Shown: positions 17,150-27,222 of the stretch, piece by piece
Layout of the letters: each line of letters starts with the position of its first letter
Position numbering within the stretch: position 1 is the stretch's first letter
NCBI RefSeq assembly: GCF_002075795.1
Contig: NZ_CP020472.1
Span: 479,001-543,000, forward strand
Length of the DNA stretch: 64,000 nt
Direction: 5' to 3'
DNA from: Shewanella japonica
GTDB lineage: Bacteria > Pseudomonadota > Gammaproteobacteria > Enterobacterales > Shewanellaceae
Made by a program: the position numbers and the translations under genes
The notes under the pieces: model-generated
The model's database searches: none
The model's input: the letters and a program-made list of their open reading frames with translations, nothing else
What the model was told of the DNA's origin: nothing

Positions 17150-19345
17150 TTACATTAAATCTTGCGGATCGCGATCGATACTCCAGCGACAATGTTTACT
17201 CTCTGTCAACGCTTCGATTTGGGGAAGAACAGATTCAAATTCTTGTTGTAAACGCTGTCGATTTTTAGCTTGAAATAACAGTTGTCTGCGATATTTTCCG
17301 GCTTTTCTATCCAGGGGCGCAGGCATGGGGCCAATGACTTCAAAATCTCTATCTTGAGGCAACAGGTTCGCGACTTGTTGTAGAAAATTATCAGCATCTT
17401 GTGCTAAATGAGCATCGGCTCGCAACAGTACCATGTGCCAAGCGGGAGGAAGTAGTGCTTGTTGGCGCTCTTCTAACTGAGCTCGCGCAAATTTACCGTA
17501 ACCATTTTTTAATAAATCATGCAGTATTGGATTTTCGCTTTGATGGGTTTGCAGTAATACTTTACCGGGTTTGTCGGCGCGTCCTGCTCGCCCAGAGACT
17601 TGGGTGTAAAGCTGAGCAAAGCGCTCAGGTGCTCTAAAGTCAGCACTAAAGAGTGCGCCATCAACATCCATCAACCCCACAAGTGTGACATCGGGGAAAT
17701 GATGCCCTTTGGCTAGCATTTGAGTGCCCACCAAAATTTTGTACTCACCCTTTAAAATACTGGTGAGTTGTTTTTCTAATGAGCCTTTTTTGCGTGTGGT
17801 ATCACGATCGATACGTACCACGGGGTACTGAGGGAATTCTTGCTCTAATGCTTGAGCAAGCTGCTCTGTTCCCGTGCCATGGCCCATTAGCATGGTGCTA
17901 CCACATTCATGGCATTGATGTGGAATAGCGTATTGATTGCCACAATGGTGGCAACAAATTTCGTTCAACCCTTGATGTACGGTAAAAAAGGCATCGCAGC
18001 GATCGCATTCATGCAAATGACCGCACTCATGACACAATAATGCAGGTGAGAACCCGCGACGATTGAGAAATAAAAGGACCTGATTGCCCGCATCAAGATG
18101 CATGCGCATTTCATTAATTAGCGAAGCAGACATCCCTGACTTTAAAGGTTGTGAGCGTATATCGATAATACCTTGCTTAACTTTTTGTGCAGCACCTGCG
18201 CGCTCTGCCAAGGTTAAATGCGTATAGCGGCCACAAATCGCATTTTGCAGCGTCTCTAGTGATGGGGTTGCTGAGCCTAAAATGACTTGGACATCTTCTA
18301 AATGCCCCCGCATGACAGCTAAGTCGCGGGCGTGATAACGCACACCTTCTTGTTGCTTAAAGCTACTATCGTGCTCTTCATCTAAAATTATCAGCCCAGG
18401 AAAGGCCATTGGGGTAAATAAAGCGGAGCGAGTACCGATGATAATGGCGGCTTCACCACAACGAGCTTGGCGCCACGCCTCAAGACGTTGATTATCTGTT
18501 AATGCAGAATGAATAACGGCAATATTCACATCAAATCGACGTTTGAAGCGATTAATGGTTTGTGGTGTTAACCCGATTTCAGGCACTAAGATGAGTGCTT
18601 GTTTACCCTGTTTTAAGATGGTTTCTAAAATCGATAAGTAGACTTCTGTTTTACCTGAACCGGTGATACCTTCAAGTAAACTGCAATGAAAGCCTTGTTG
18701 TTGATTTAAAACTGAAACGGCAACTGCCTGTTGCTTATTGAGCTTTAACGGTGTTTCAGTCATATTAAGTTGTTGGCGCCAACTTAAGTCGGTTTCATTG
18801 GTGACATGTTTACGCGCTACCCAGCCTTTATCCTCTAATGCTTTGAGGGCAACTTTGCTAAGTTCTTGGGTGGTAAATTCTTCTTGGCTAATGACTGATT
18901 TTTGTAAAAGTTCGAAGAGTTTTTTTTGTGCTGGAGCACGTTTAAGTACACTGACATCGACCTGTTTTCCTGCCTCGTTGAGGCAATAAAAGGTGACGGT
19001 TTGCGGTTGTGCACTTAAGCCTTTTCGCAGAGCGACAGGCAAGGCTTGACTTAACATTTGGCCTTGGCTTGCAAAGTAATACCTTGCCGCCCATAAAGTG
19101 AGCTTATACAGTGAGGTAGGTAATAAAGGTTTGTCGTCTAATAGTGCGGTAAATGGTTTTATTTTATTCGCAGGGACGTCGCATTCATTATTGATAGCGG
19201 TAATTAAGCCGACAAGTTGCTGTCTACCAAAAGGGACTTTAACCCTTAGCCCAAGTTGTATTTGCGATACGTTGGCTTCGGGGACTTGGTAACTAAAGGT
19301 TTGCCGCATAGGAACCGGCAAAGCAACCTCAACAAACACGGGCAT
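17150..19345 (-). CDS. priA: Primosomal replication protein N' (PriA helicase)
   Basis: A 731-residue DEXH helicase that reloads the replisome at stalled forks. An N-terminal DNA-binding region is followed by Walker A GITGSGKTEVYL, the DEEH box in LDEEHDSSFKQ, and a zinc-binding insert with paired cysteines (CHECGHLHECDRC and later CCHHCG, CHECG). Helicase motifs V and VI appear as GTQMLAKGHHFPDV and QVSGRAGRADKPG. It is divergent from the FimV-like gene and rpmE, a neighbourhood shared by many gammaproteobacteria. Confidence 0.97.
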   Translation of the reverse strand: MPVFVEVALPVPMRQTFSYQVPEANVSQIQLGLRVKVPFGRQQLVGLITAINNECDVPANKIKPFTALLDDKPLLPTSLYKLTLWAARYYFASQGQMLSQALPVALRKGLSAQPQTVTFYCLNEAGKQVDVSVLKRAPAQKKLFELLQKSVISQEEFTTQELSKVALKALEDKGWVARKHVTNETDLSWRQQLNMTETPLKLNKQQAVAVSVLNQQQGFHCSLLEGITGSGKTEVYLSILETILKQGKQALILVPEIGLTPQTINRFKRRFDVNIAVIHSALTDNQRLEAWRQARCGEAAIIIGTRSALFTPMAFPGLIILDEEHDSSFKQQEGVRYHARDLAVMRGHLEDVQVILGSATPSLETLQNAICGRYTHLTLAERAGAAQKVKQGIIDIRSQPLKSGMSASLINEMRMHLDAGNQVLLFLNRRGFSPALLCHECGHLHECDRCDAFFTVHQGLNEICCHHCGNQYAIPHQCHECGSTMLMGHGTGTEQLAQALEQEFPQYPVVRIDRDTTRKKGSLEKQLTSILKGEYKILVGTQMLAKGHHFPDVTLVGLMDVDGALFSADFRAPERFAQLYTQVSGRAGRADKPGKVLLQTHQSENPILHDLLKNGYGKFARAQLEERQQALLPPAWHMVLLRADAHLAQDADNFLQQVANLLPQDRDFEVIGPMPAPLDRKAGKYRRQLLFQAKNRQRLQQEFESVLPQIEALTESKHCRWSIDRDPQDLM

Positions 19346-19422
19346 AAGTTATCATCATTAAGAATTGAGAGGGTCTAGTTTACTAGAGCCAGAACATAAA
19401 GAAATAGAATAAGAGAAAATTG

Positions 19423-20232
19423 ATGTTAAAAGGAATATTAAGTAAGGCCAGCTTAGCTCTCTCCCTTTTTTTATTTTCATTTATTGCTCAGGCTGCCCTG
19501 ACGCATATCAGCATAAACAGTAGGCAGTTTGAGTTGGGTCAACACCCAAAAATCAAACTTAACATTGTTGCCTCTAGCAAAGACTTGTCTCGACTTAGTA
19601 TTCATTTGCGACAAACTAATGATGATAAAGAAAGCATGGAAGAGTTGATGGTACAGCCTATCAGTAGCTTTATGTTATTTGCTATTGGTGTTGAAGATGT
19701 GAGCGATCCGAAAGCAAAGCTGATCGTCAGCGAATATAAAGGCAACAGCTGGCGTCAATTTGCTGTATTACCGGTTTTTGATTCTCCATTTATTAAAGAA
19801 ACAGCTAAAACTCAAATAAAAATAGATAAGCAAAAACAACTGCCAAAAGTGGTCACTCAGGCTGCGCCTAAATTGGCGTCATCAAGTCAATCAGTTGCTG
19901 AAAAACCTTCAACTAGTCGACCTTCAACGACAGCAAAAGTTCTCAATAATAAGCCGACGCCTACAATGGGTCATTGTTATATTGAAAGGCAGGCATCAGA
20001 TACTTTATGGCGCATTGCTACTCGCTATCAAAGTGAGTGGGATTTAAATGTCTATGGAGTGATGATGGCAATTTTTGATGCTAACCCTCAAGGCTTTTCT
20101 AAACAGAAAATCCATTTAATCAGACAAGATGTAACACTGGCATGTCCTTCACTAGAGCAGCTAAATCAGTATGGTAATAAAGCACAAGATAAGCTGAGAT
20201 TTGAGGCGTTACAGCAACAACATCGACAGTGA
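19423..20232 (+). CDS. FimV-like secreted/periplasmic protein
   Basis: A 269-residue protein with an N-terminal signal sequence ending near AQA|AL. The first 120 residues resemble the FimV/TspA N-terminal domain ([19 protein letters not shown]). A Thr/Ser/Lys/Pro linker follows, then a C-terminal LysM-like segment typical of Fim[34 protein letters not shown]. Unlike full FimV/HubP it has no long acidic TPR region. It may bind peptidoglycan and help polar or pilus functions, but that is inference. It starts at ATG 19423; a TTG directly before is an alternative. It is divergent from priA. Confidence 0.75.
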   Translation: MLKGILSKASLALSLFLFSFIAQAALTHISINSRQFELGQHPKIKLNIVASSKDLSRLSIHLRQTNDDKESMEELMVQPISSFMLFAIGVEDVSDPKAKLIVSEYKGNSWRQFAVLPVFDSPFIKETAKTQIKIDKQKQLPKVVTQAAPKLASSSQSVAEKPSTSRPSTTAKVLNNKPTPTMGHCYIERQASDTLWRIATRYQSEWDLNVYGVMMAIFDANPQGFSKQKIHLIRQDVTLACPSLEQLNQYGNKAQDKLRFEALQQQHRQ

Positions 20233-20242
20233 TAATTTTTAC

Positions 20243-20271
20243 TTGTCTGGACTGAACAGATACTGTACTAT
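20243..20271 (+). promoter_or_regulatory. Sigma-70 promoter of rpmE
   Basis: TTGTCT (20243-20248), a 17-base spacer and TACTAT (20266-20271) predict transcription from about 20278. Confidence 0.6.
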
Positions 20272-20277
20272 TGCGCG

Positions 20278-20359
20278 CCTTAACACTATTGTTATTAACG
20301 CATGTGGTGCTCAACTTCGGGTTGGGAGAGCGACATGGCCTGCTATTAAGGTAATCCAA
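20278..20359 (+). promoter_or_regulatory. Candidate autoregulatory 5' leader of rpmE
   Basis: The predicted 82-base leader contains a small hairpin around CAACTTCGGGTTG. Gammaproteobacterial rpmE mRNAs are known to have a structured leader through which L31 represses its own translation. I can see the hairpin but not confirm the family's full structure. Confidence 0.45.
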
Positions 20360-20572
20360 ATGAAACCAGGTATCCACCCAGACTACGCTGAAGTAACTGC
20401 AACTTGTACTTGTGGTAACGTAATTAAAGTTAACTCTACTGTAGGTAAAAACTTACACTTAGACGTATGTGGTGCATGTCACCCATTCTACACTGGTACA
20501 CAGAAAGTTGTTGACACTGGTGGTCGTATCGACAAATTCAACAAGCGCTTTGGTGCACTTGGTAAAAAGTAA
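20360..20572 (+). CDS. rpmE: 50S ribosomal protein L31 (zinc form)
   Basis: A 70-residue ribosomal protein that bridges the two subunits. Zinc ligands Cys16, Cys18, Cys37 and Cys40 are all present (TCTCG and CGAC), so this is the C+ form rather than the zinc-free paralogue. The ATG at 20360 follows AAGG and gives the standard N-terminus [10 protein letters not shown] strong terminator follows. Confidence 0.98.
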   Translation: MKPGIHPDYAEVTATCTCGNVIKVNSTVGKNLHLDVCGACHPFYTGTQKVVDTGGRIDKFNKRFGALGKK

Positions 20573-20594
20573 TTGCGACTGCAATTATTTTAAG

Positions 20595-20621
20595 AAAAAG
20601 ACGCCTTCGGCGTCTTTTTTT
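20595..20621 (+). terminator. Intrinsic terminator of rpmE
   Basis: AAAAAGACGCC and GGCGTCTTTTT pair across a TTC loop, followed by a long T-run. Confidence 0.92.
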
Positions 20622-21001
20622 GTTTTTGGATTAAATTTTTAAAAAAAATTAAAATTTTTAGTTATAAATTATGTGTTGCCAGTTAGGTTGATAATATTGT
20701 TATTTAGGCAAACTATTTGTAACTTTATCATGCTAATTCTGCTTTTTTATGTCAAATCTTGTTATTTTTCTACAGTTTTAAGTCTTTGATTCTTATTGTG
20801 ATGATTTATTTAATATCGATAAATTGTAAGTTGATCAAATTCTGCCGATTAAAGATAACTTTTGTTAATTTTTCATTTATACTCCCTTTCCAAAGCACGC
20901 TACAGCTCATTTTACTGACATTCAGTAAAGTTAGTTTTAATGCGTTGCGACTGAATTAATCTTACTTTCGCCGTATAAATTGCCTCATTCAGGAATAAAA
21001 A
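20622..21001. other. AT-rich intergenic region before maeB
   Basis: About 380 very AT-rich bases without a supported gene. One perfect inverted repeat (TTTACTGA / TCAGTAAA, 20911-20929, 3-base spacer) lies about 70 bases before maeB and could be an operator. No clear promoter hexamers stand out. Confidence 0.45.
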
Positions 21002-22249
21002 ATGTCAGATTTCCGCCAGCAAGCTCTCGATTATCATGAATTTCCAGTAGCAGGTAAAACTGCTGTTAGTCTTACTAAACCTGCTCAAACGAGCCATGAT
21101 TTATCTCTGGCATACAGTCCTGGTGTCGCCGAGCCTGTTCGTGAAATTGCCGCAAATCCTGACGATGCATATCGCTATACCAATAAAGGGAACACTGTTG
21201 CTGTTATTTCAAATGGTACCGCTATTTTAGGTTTAGGTAATTTAGGCCCATTAGCATCTAAGCCAGTTATGGAAGGCAAGGCCTTACTGTTTAAGCGTTT
21301 TGCGAATATCGACTCTACAGACATTGAGGTGAAACACCGCACCACTGCAGATTTCATCAATACGGTTGAATCGATTGCAGATACATTTGGCGGTATCAAC
21401 CTTGAAGATATTAAAGCTCCTGAGTGTTTTGAAATTGAGCGTGAGTTGATCGCTCGCTGTAATGTCCCTGTGTTTCATGATGATCAGCATGGTACTGCCA
21501 TTGTTACCGCAGCAGGAATGTTGAATGCGTTAGAGATTCAAGGTAAAAAAATCGAAGATGCCATCTTTGTGTGCCTAGGTGCGGGTGCTGCTGCCATTGC
21601 GTGTATGACAATGATTGTTAAGTGTGGTGCACAACGTGAAAATGTTTACATGCTGGACAGACAAGGCGTTATTCATACTCGCCGTGAAGACATCAATGAG
21701 TACAAAGCATTGTTCGCTAACAATACTGACAAGCGTACACTTCAAGATGTGATTAAAGATGCTGACGTGTTTTTAGGCCTATCAGGTGCAGATTTATTAA
21801 CGGCTGACGATATTGCGTTAATGGCGCCAAATCCAGTTATCTTTGCCTGTTCAAACCCCGACCCTGAAATTAAGCCTGAGATTGCACATAGTATCCGTAA
21901 AGACTTGATTATGGGAACAGGCCGCAGTGATTACCCGAATCAGGTTAATAACGTACTTTGTTTCCCGTTCATCTTCAGAGGTGCATTAGATGTGAGAGCG
22001 TCACAAATTAATGATGAAATGAAGATTGCGGCAGTTAAAGCCCTTGCTGCTATTGCTAAAGAACCGGTTCCTGCTGAAGTCCTTGCTGCTTATCCAGACG
22101 TTGATTCAATGACCTTCGGTCCAGAGTACGTGTTGCCTAAACCAATGGATCCACGCTTACTAAGAAATATTGCGAGTGCGGTGTCACAAGCGGCTATTGA
22201 TTCAGGTGTGGCAGTATTAGATAAAGTACCTACTGATTACTCACTGTAA
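21002..22249 (+). CDS. maeB: Malic enzyme (oxaloacetate-decarboxylating malate dehydrogenase), short form
   Basis: A 415-residue cytosolic enzyme converting malate to pyruvate and CO2, probably with NADP. Signatures are SLAYSPGVAEPVREI at the N-terminus, the metal/substrate motif HDDQHGTAIV, and the Rossmann motif GLGAGAAAIA-like CLGAGAAAIAC near residue 190. It matches the malic-enzyme half of E. coli MaeB but lacks the C-terminal phosphotransacetylase domain (MaeB is about 760 residues), as is usual for short prokaryotic forms. A terminator follows. Confidence 0.92.
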   Translation: MSDFRQQALDYHEFPVAGKTAVSLTKPAQTSHDLSLAYSPGVAEPVREIAANPDDAYRYTNKGNTVAVISNGTAILGLGNLGPLASKPVMEGKALLFKRFANIDSTDIEVKHRTTADFINTVESIADTFGGINLEDIKAPECFEIERELIARCNVPVFHDDQHGTAIVTAAGMLNALEIQGKKIEDAIFVCLGAGAAAIACMTMIVKCGAQRENVYMLDRQGVIHTRREDINEYKALFANNTDKRTLQDVIKDADVFLGLSGADLLTADDIALMAPNPVIFACSNPDPEIKPEIAHSIRKDLIMGTGRSDYPNQVNNVLCFPFIFRGALDVRASQINDEMKIAAVKALAAIAKEPVPAEVLAAYPDVDSMTFGPEYVLPKPMDPRLLRNIASAVSQAAIDSGVAVLDKVPTDYSL

Positions 22250-22270
22250 GTGATTGGTAAGGTGAAATAC

Positions 22271-22296
22271 AAAAGGGGCGAAAGCCCCTTTTTTGT
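22271..22296 (+). terminator. Intrinsic terminator of maeB
   Basis: AAAGGGGC and GCCCCTTT arms with a GAAA tetraloop are followed by a T-run. Confidence 0.9.
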
Positions 22297-22447
22297 GTCT
22301 ACAGAACTCGATAAAGATTAGGTTTGCCTTTTACTATAAGCTACTGAATAATCATCTACAGTTGAGTGGTGAGTATTTGGCATGATTAGGCCAAATGCTG
22401 ATAATAATAAAATCTCACAGTATTGCGCTTTAGCAGGACGCTGATAA

Positions 22448-24331
22448 ATGAAATTAACCAAAATTTTAACGAAAAAATTGACCAGTTTTTGGCTATTGTC
22501 ATTAACTGCTGTCGGAGCGATTTTTTTTATTGGTGCATTAATCAGCTTTATCCAGCTCACCTACAAATTTCAGCAACAAAAAGTCACTCAATTAGAATCA
22601 ATGCTCGTGGAGCATTATCAGGCTGACAGTCATTGGGAGCTAAATGCTTGGCTACCGCCGATTTTAATCGCCTACAATACCACTTCATTTAAATTAACTC
22701 AGGGCGATACCATTTTATTTGAGTATTACTCGCCCACACCTGAGCCTAATCCAACCTTATATAAACACGTTATTGACACAGATAAGTCGTTATCGATGGA
22801 GCTTAAGCTGCCTCAGCCGTTTTTATTACATCAATTAGGCTGGTACGAGTATTTAAGCTTATTGATTTCATTTATCGCGATTGCTTTATTTGTCCGCTAT
22901 GGTCTTCGCTGGTTTAACCATGAGCTTGATGGTATTGAGCAAATTGCCGAGCGCAGTATGCTTGTAATTGAGGGGGAGCATGAAAAAGCACTGCAATTTT
23001 CAGGCAAAGGCCGCCCTCGCTTAGTCAATAGGGCAATGACTAAGTTGCTTGAACAACTGCAAGATGCGCAAAAAGAGCGTGGCCGCTTTGACCAATTTAT
23101 TCGCTCTAAAACTTTCCTCGATCCTGCTACTCGTATTGGTAACTGAATTTTCTTTGAAAATAGACTCGAAGCACTGACGCATCAAAGCAGTATGATTGCC
23201 CACGGTGTGATCTTGCTCATTAACTTTGACGATTTGGATTTACTGCTTCAACAAGAAGGCGATGACATTGTTAATGAGCAACTTAACGACTTTGTACAAG
23301 CGATTACACAAGTTTTACACCCCTATGAAGATGTCACTTTTGCACGGTATGGTTTTAATCAGTTTGTGATTGTCGCCCCTCAGCTTTCTTTAGATGAAGC
23401 AGATAGTTTGGCAAACAAACTGCTAAAACTGGCTATTAGGCAACTACAAAATCAGTCAGATACTCAAGATAACTATGTGCATTTAGGCGCTGCTTTTTAT
23501 AGTGCAGGAGACATGCAAGAACAAGTATTAGAAGAAGTTGAAATGGCACTAAAAGCCGCGCAGCTTCAACGTAGTAATAACTGGTTTATGTATGACAAAG
23601 GCGCTGTAGATAAGGAAATAGCAAAAGGCTCTGTGCGATGGAGAAGCTTTTTAGAAAACACATTAGTGAATAAGCGCTTTGTTGCGATTACGGAAAAGGT
23701 CATCGATAGTGATGGGCATACTTGTCATCAAGAGGCCTTTAGCCGTGCAATTGATAATCAAGGTAATGAAGTTAGGGCGACCTTATTTATTCCAATGGCG
23801 AATAAGTGTGGCTTGATGCCTCAAGTTGAAAGGCAATTAATAGAAACAGTCATGTTTGATTTGATGGTGAATAATCAAGATCACTATAGTATTAACTTAA
23901 GCCTCGACTCGTTAACGAGTCGTGCATTTAGCCGTTGGTTAAAAATCACCTTGATGGAACATCGTCATTTAGCTTCCCGTCTTACTTTTGAGGTGTCAGA
24001 AGATATTGTGGTGAAACATCAGCATAAATTGGTCGAGAATTTGAATATGCTTCGCAAAATAGGAGCTAAGCTGTGTGTTGACCATGTCGGATTGCAAGTT
24101 GTGGGTACTCACTATATTCAAGAGTGTCACTTTGACTTAGTAAAACTGCACCGTTCGATTATTCACCAAATCCACCTAAAACCCGAAAACCAGTTATTTA
24201 TTCGTAGCCTAATTGGCGGCTTATATCGTGCTGAAGTGCAGGTATTTGCTGAAGGTGTGACTCAATTTGAAGAATGGCAAACATTGAAAATTTTAGGTGT
24301 GAGTGCCGCTCAAGGGGATTTTTTTAATTAA
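22448..24331 (+). pseudogene. mshH: CsrD/MshH RNase E specificity factor, interrupted by an in-frame TGA
   Basis: One continuous frame of 627 codons encodes a CsrD (MshH) protein but is broken by TGA at 23144-23146. The N-terminal half has a membrane helix (about 13-35), a periplasmic region, a second helix and a HAMP-like segment up to DPATRIGN. After the stop, FFENRLEALTHQ resumes directly in the same frame. The remaining part has the degenerate GGDEF (YGFNQF) and EAL (EAFSR) motifs expected of CsrD. Relatives usually read GNR..FFDNRL here, so a CGA-to-TGA change is plausible. CsrD directs RNase E decay of CsrB-type sRNAs. An internal ATG at 23192 could restart the catalytically inactive half. 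Confidence 0.85.
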
Positions 24332-24732
24332 CAGCGACCACAACCCTGTGTCGCACATTGATACCTTCCAATCCAAAGTGGTATGTAACTTGTATTGCTT
24401 TATATTTCGCCAAATTAATATCTCATTCACCATTAGCAATTGCGTTACATCTTGAGCGTGATGAGATTGTGAAACTTGAGTATCAAGGCATAACAATCTA
24501 TCTTAAATATATACAATATTTTTAAGATTATTTTTCTATAAAATTAAGTGATTAGCAGTTAAAATGTCGTACGGTATTTTTTTGACTTATTTTCCTGCTC
24601 AGAACGTTCTTTATGTTACATAGTTGTTGGTTTTGAGCTGGTATTTTTGAGTGAAGTGAATCGTTGCTGTGAAGTTGCATGGTGTTTGCCGCTATGTGTT
24701 ATTTTCCTGATTATCTGGGCACAGGGTTTTGA
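24332..24732. other. Intergenic region upstream of the msh cluster
   Basis: About 400 bases with no supported gene. A weak AT-rich hairpin (24500-24528) followed by a T-rich stretch could end mshH transcription. The msh promoter should lie in the rest, but no convincing sigma-70, sigma-54 or sigma-28 hexamers stand out. Confidence 0.4.
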
Positions 24733-25662
24733 ATGAATAATGGTTTTTTAAGTAAATTGACCTTTTGGCGCCAAACTCAAGTTTCTGCAAAACTTGGGGT
24801 GTATATCAGTGCAACTCACATTAGTGTTTTCCAGGCCGATTTATCAGGTACTCAACAGCAAGAACTTGATTCTACAAATCAAAAAAACGCTAACTTCAGT
24901 TTATCTGACAACATACAGCAATTTGCCTTTAATGGTGAGAATTGGGCAGAGGTGCTGGCTGAGATTAAGGCGAGCTTTGGTGCGGCGAAATTACACATTG
25001 TATTGGCTGAATCATTTTATCAATTGATTGTGGCTGATAAACCCAATGTAGAGGCGAATGAATTAAACCAAGCATTATTATGGGCGATAAAAGATTTAGT
25101 GACCGAACAGGTGACGAACATTCAATTAGATTATTTTGAATCATCGCTCACGACAACAGGAAAAATAAACGTTGTGGTCGCCAATAAAATGCAACTTTCT
25201 ACCTTGGCACAATCCTGTGAGCAGCATGGCTTTGTAATTGAGGATATCACCATTGAAGAATTAGTTATGCCGCGTTTATTTGACGATCAAGCGCCGCACA
25301 TGGTGGTGAGTCATGTACCAGAGCAAGAACTGTTATTAACGGTCGTCAAACAAGGTGAGCTGTTGATGCAGCGTCGAGTACGTGGATTTACCCAAATAGA
25401 TAAAGCCAGTGCCGCCGATTTGCAGTATGGACTCGCTGACAATCTGAGCTTAGAAATTCAGCGTTCAATGGATTATTTTGAAAGTCAGCTGCGTCAAGCA
25501 CCGGTTGCTTCAATTGATTTATTGATTGATGGCGAATGCCAAGCGTTAGTGCCATTGGTATCGCAGAATTTTAATCAACCAGTCAGCGCGATTGAACATA
25601 CCTCTGTGGCAAGTCAATTGGCTTATTTGGCTGCGGTGGAATTAACCGGAGGTGATGCATGA
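24733..25662 (+). CDS. mshI: MSHA biogenesis protein MshI (PilM-like)
   Basis: A 309-residue cytoplasmic actin-like protein of the PilM/GspL kind, which anchors the inner-membrane platform of the MSHA type IV pilus. The start LGVYISATHISVFQ is the phosphate-1-like region of the fold; later IEDITIEELVMPRLF and the region around SLEIQRSMDYFESQ are typical. It is the first gene of the pilus cluster after a 400-base spacer and overlaps the next gene by four bases (ATGA), indicating translational coupling. Confidence 0.85.
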   Translation: MNNGFLSKLTFWRQTQVSAKLGVYISATHISVFQADLSGTQQQELDSTNQKNANFSLSDNIQQFAFNGENWAEVLAEIKASFGAAKLHIVLAESFYQLIVADKPNVEANELNQALLWAIKDLVTEQVTNIQLDYFESSLTTTGKINVVVANKMQLSTLAQSCEQHGFVIEDITIEELVMPRLFDDQAPHMVVSHVPEQELLLTVVKQGELLMQRRVRGFTQIDKASAADLQYGLADNLSLEIQRSMDYFESQLRQAPVASIDLLIDGECQALVPLVSQNFNQPVSAIEHTSVASQLAYLAAVELTGGDA

Positions 25663-26261
25663 TAAAAACCACGGTTAATCTTTACAGTGCGGATTTATTG
25701 CCTGCTAAATTAAGATTGTCTTTCCAGCGCATGATGATGGCAGTTGGCGGGCTTATCGTCTTTAGTATGTTGATTTGGGCAATTGGCTATTGGTCTGTTA
25801 CAGGTCTGAATGCAGAAGTGTCGAGCGTTTCTGCTGCTAAATCTTCACTTGATACTCAAAAAAATGCACTTGAATTAGAGATATCAACTCGTGCACCAGA
25901 TCCAGAACTTGTTGCGAGTGTTGAATTGGCTCAACAGCGTTTAGATTTAAAACGTTTATTATCGGGTGAGCTCAAGCAACGTGAGAATTTAATCAGTCAA
26001 GGCTATTCAAATTTACTGACCGATCTTGCTAGCGTATCAGATGGTTCGGTGTGGCTCAGCCAAATTAACATTAACCAACAACACTTTGAGTTCGAAGGAT
26101 ATGGGGCACAGCCACAAAGTATTCCGTTATGGGTCGAGAAGTTAAAGCACACCGAAACATTGAAAGGGTATGCCTTTTCAACCATGACGATGGATAGAGG
26201 CGAGTCAAAACCTATTGCTTTCAAGTTATCTAGCACGCCAGACGTGGAGGTAAAAAAATGA
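25659..26261 (+). CDS. MSHA biogenesis PilN-like protein
   Basis: A 200-residue bitopic inner-membrane protein. The short cytoplasmic start KTTVNLYSADLLPAK is the PilN motif that binds the PilM-like partner. One membrane helix (about 25-47) is followed by a coiled coil (about 52-100) and a ferredoxin-like periplasmic domain. It overlaps both neighbours by four bases (ATGA junctions). In some annotations it is named as a second MshI; I leave the symbol empty. Confidence 0.85.
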   Translation: MIKTTVNLYSADLLPAKLRLSFQRMMMAVGGLIVFSMLIWAIGYWSVTGLNAEVSSVSAAKSSLDTQKNALELEISTRAPDPELVASVELAQQRLDLKRLLSGELKQRENLISQGYSNLLTDLASVSDGSVWLSQININQQHFEFEGYGAQPQSIPLWVEKLKHTETLKGYAFSTMTMDRGESKPIAFKLSSTPDVEVKK

Positions 26262-26908
26262 AGCAATTATGGCAGCAATTAGACACTAAATTTAATGAGC
26301 TGAGTCAGCGTGAGCGGGTCTTAATTTGCATTGCAACTTTAGTTGTTATCGCGATGGTCGTTTACCTTCCTGTTGAGAGTATCTTTAAAGAAAGACAAAA
26401 GCTTAATCGACAGTTAAGCCAATTGAATACCGATATATCCGTTTCTGAGCAGCAAATCGCTTTGTATCAGCAACGATTAGCAATGGATCCCAACACAGAT
26501 TATCGCAACCGATTAACCTTGATTGAAGAGCAAACGGCCGTTGCTGATGCAGAGCTTGATAAACAAATGGTATCTATGGTGCCTGCTAGCTATATGCCAA
26601 CCGTGCTCACTAACCTGCTTGCCAATGTTCAAGGGGTGAAGTTGTTATCTTTTGGATCGATAGCGCCAACACCGTTATTGCAAGAGGGCGAAGAAGACAA
26701 AATGAACTTATACAGTCATGGCATTCATTTGACGTTGGAAGGGAGCTTCTTTTCCATTTTGGCATTTATTGAGTCAATAGAATCCATGCCAGATAAATTG
26801 TATTGGAAGCGTCTCAATTACCATGTTGATACACACCCCAATGCCACTGTCGAACTCGAGCTATATACCTTGAGTATTAATAAGGAGTTTATCAGTGTCG
26901 CAGAATAA
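26258..26908 (+). CDS. mshJ: MSHA biogenesis protein MshJ (PilO-like)
   Basis: A 216-residue inner-membrane protein. An N-terminal amphipathic stretch LSQRERVLICIATLVVIAMVVYL contains the single helix, followed by a long coiled coil (RQKLNRQLSQLNTDISVSEQQIALYQQRL) and a periplasmic domain, as in PilO/GspM. It pairs with the PilN-like protein in the alignment complex. Its 3' end overlaps mshK by 14 bases. Confidence 0.85.
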   Translation: MKQLWQQLDTKFNELSQRERVLICIATLVVIAMVVYLPVESIFKERQKLNRQLSQLNTDISVSEQQIALYQQRLAMDPNTDYRNRLTLIEEQTAVADAELDKQMVSMVPASYMPTVLTNLLANVQGVKLLSFGSIAPTPLLQEGEEDKMNLYSHGIHLTLEGSFFSILAFIESIESMPDKLYWKRLNYHVDTHPNATVELELYTLSINKEFISVAE

Positions 26909-27209
26909 ATTAATTTTATTAGTGCTGAGCTTGTGTGTTTTTAGCGGGTTAGCTTCAGCCAAGTCATTAAGAGATCCGACATTACCAGGACAAGGTTATG
27001 TGACGGCCTCAAGTGGTGGGGAGCGAGTTGAATCATTGGTACTCAATAGCATTGTAAAAAGTGCTAGCCCTCACGCTGTAATCAATAATCAAATTTTTTC
27101 TGTTGGTGAGCGTGTTGATGGCGCCAGAATTGAATATATCGGCAAGAGTTACGTTAATTTGTCTGACGGACGAAAACTTAAGCTATTTCAGTCGATAACA
27201 GAGCGATAG
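26895..27209 (+). CDS. mshK: MSHA biogenesis protein MshK (PilP/GspC-like)
   Basis: A 104-residue secreted protein with a signal peptide ending at ASA|KS. The mature part carries the short HR-like motif (LRDPTLPG, then LVLNSIVKSASPHAVINNQIFSVGERVDGARIEYIG) that couples the inner platform to the secretin in type II and type IV systems. The start is GTG at 26895 with AAGGAG at ideal distance inside the end of mshJ. Confidence 0.85.
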   Translation: MSQNKLILLVLSLCVFSGLASAKSLRDPTLPGQGYVTASSGGERVESLVLNSIVKSASPHAVINNQIFSVGERVDGARIEYIGKSYVNLSDGRKLKLFQSITER

Positions 27210-27222
27210 GACAAGAATAACA

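Noticed and set aside
23144..23146. Selenocysteine codon in mshH
   Set aside because: Relatives of CsrD have an ordinary residue (usually Arg) here, the protein has no known redox role, and I see no clear SECIS-like hairpin right after the TGA.
24581..24732. A TTGACT-based sigma-70 promoter before mshI
   Set aside because: No acceptable -10 hexamer lies 16-18 bases downstream of the TTGACT near 24581.
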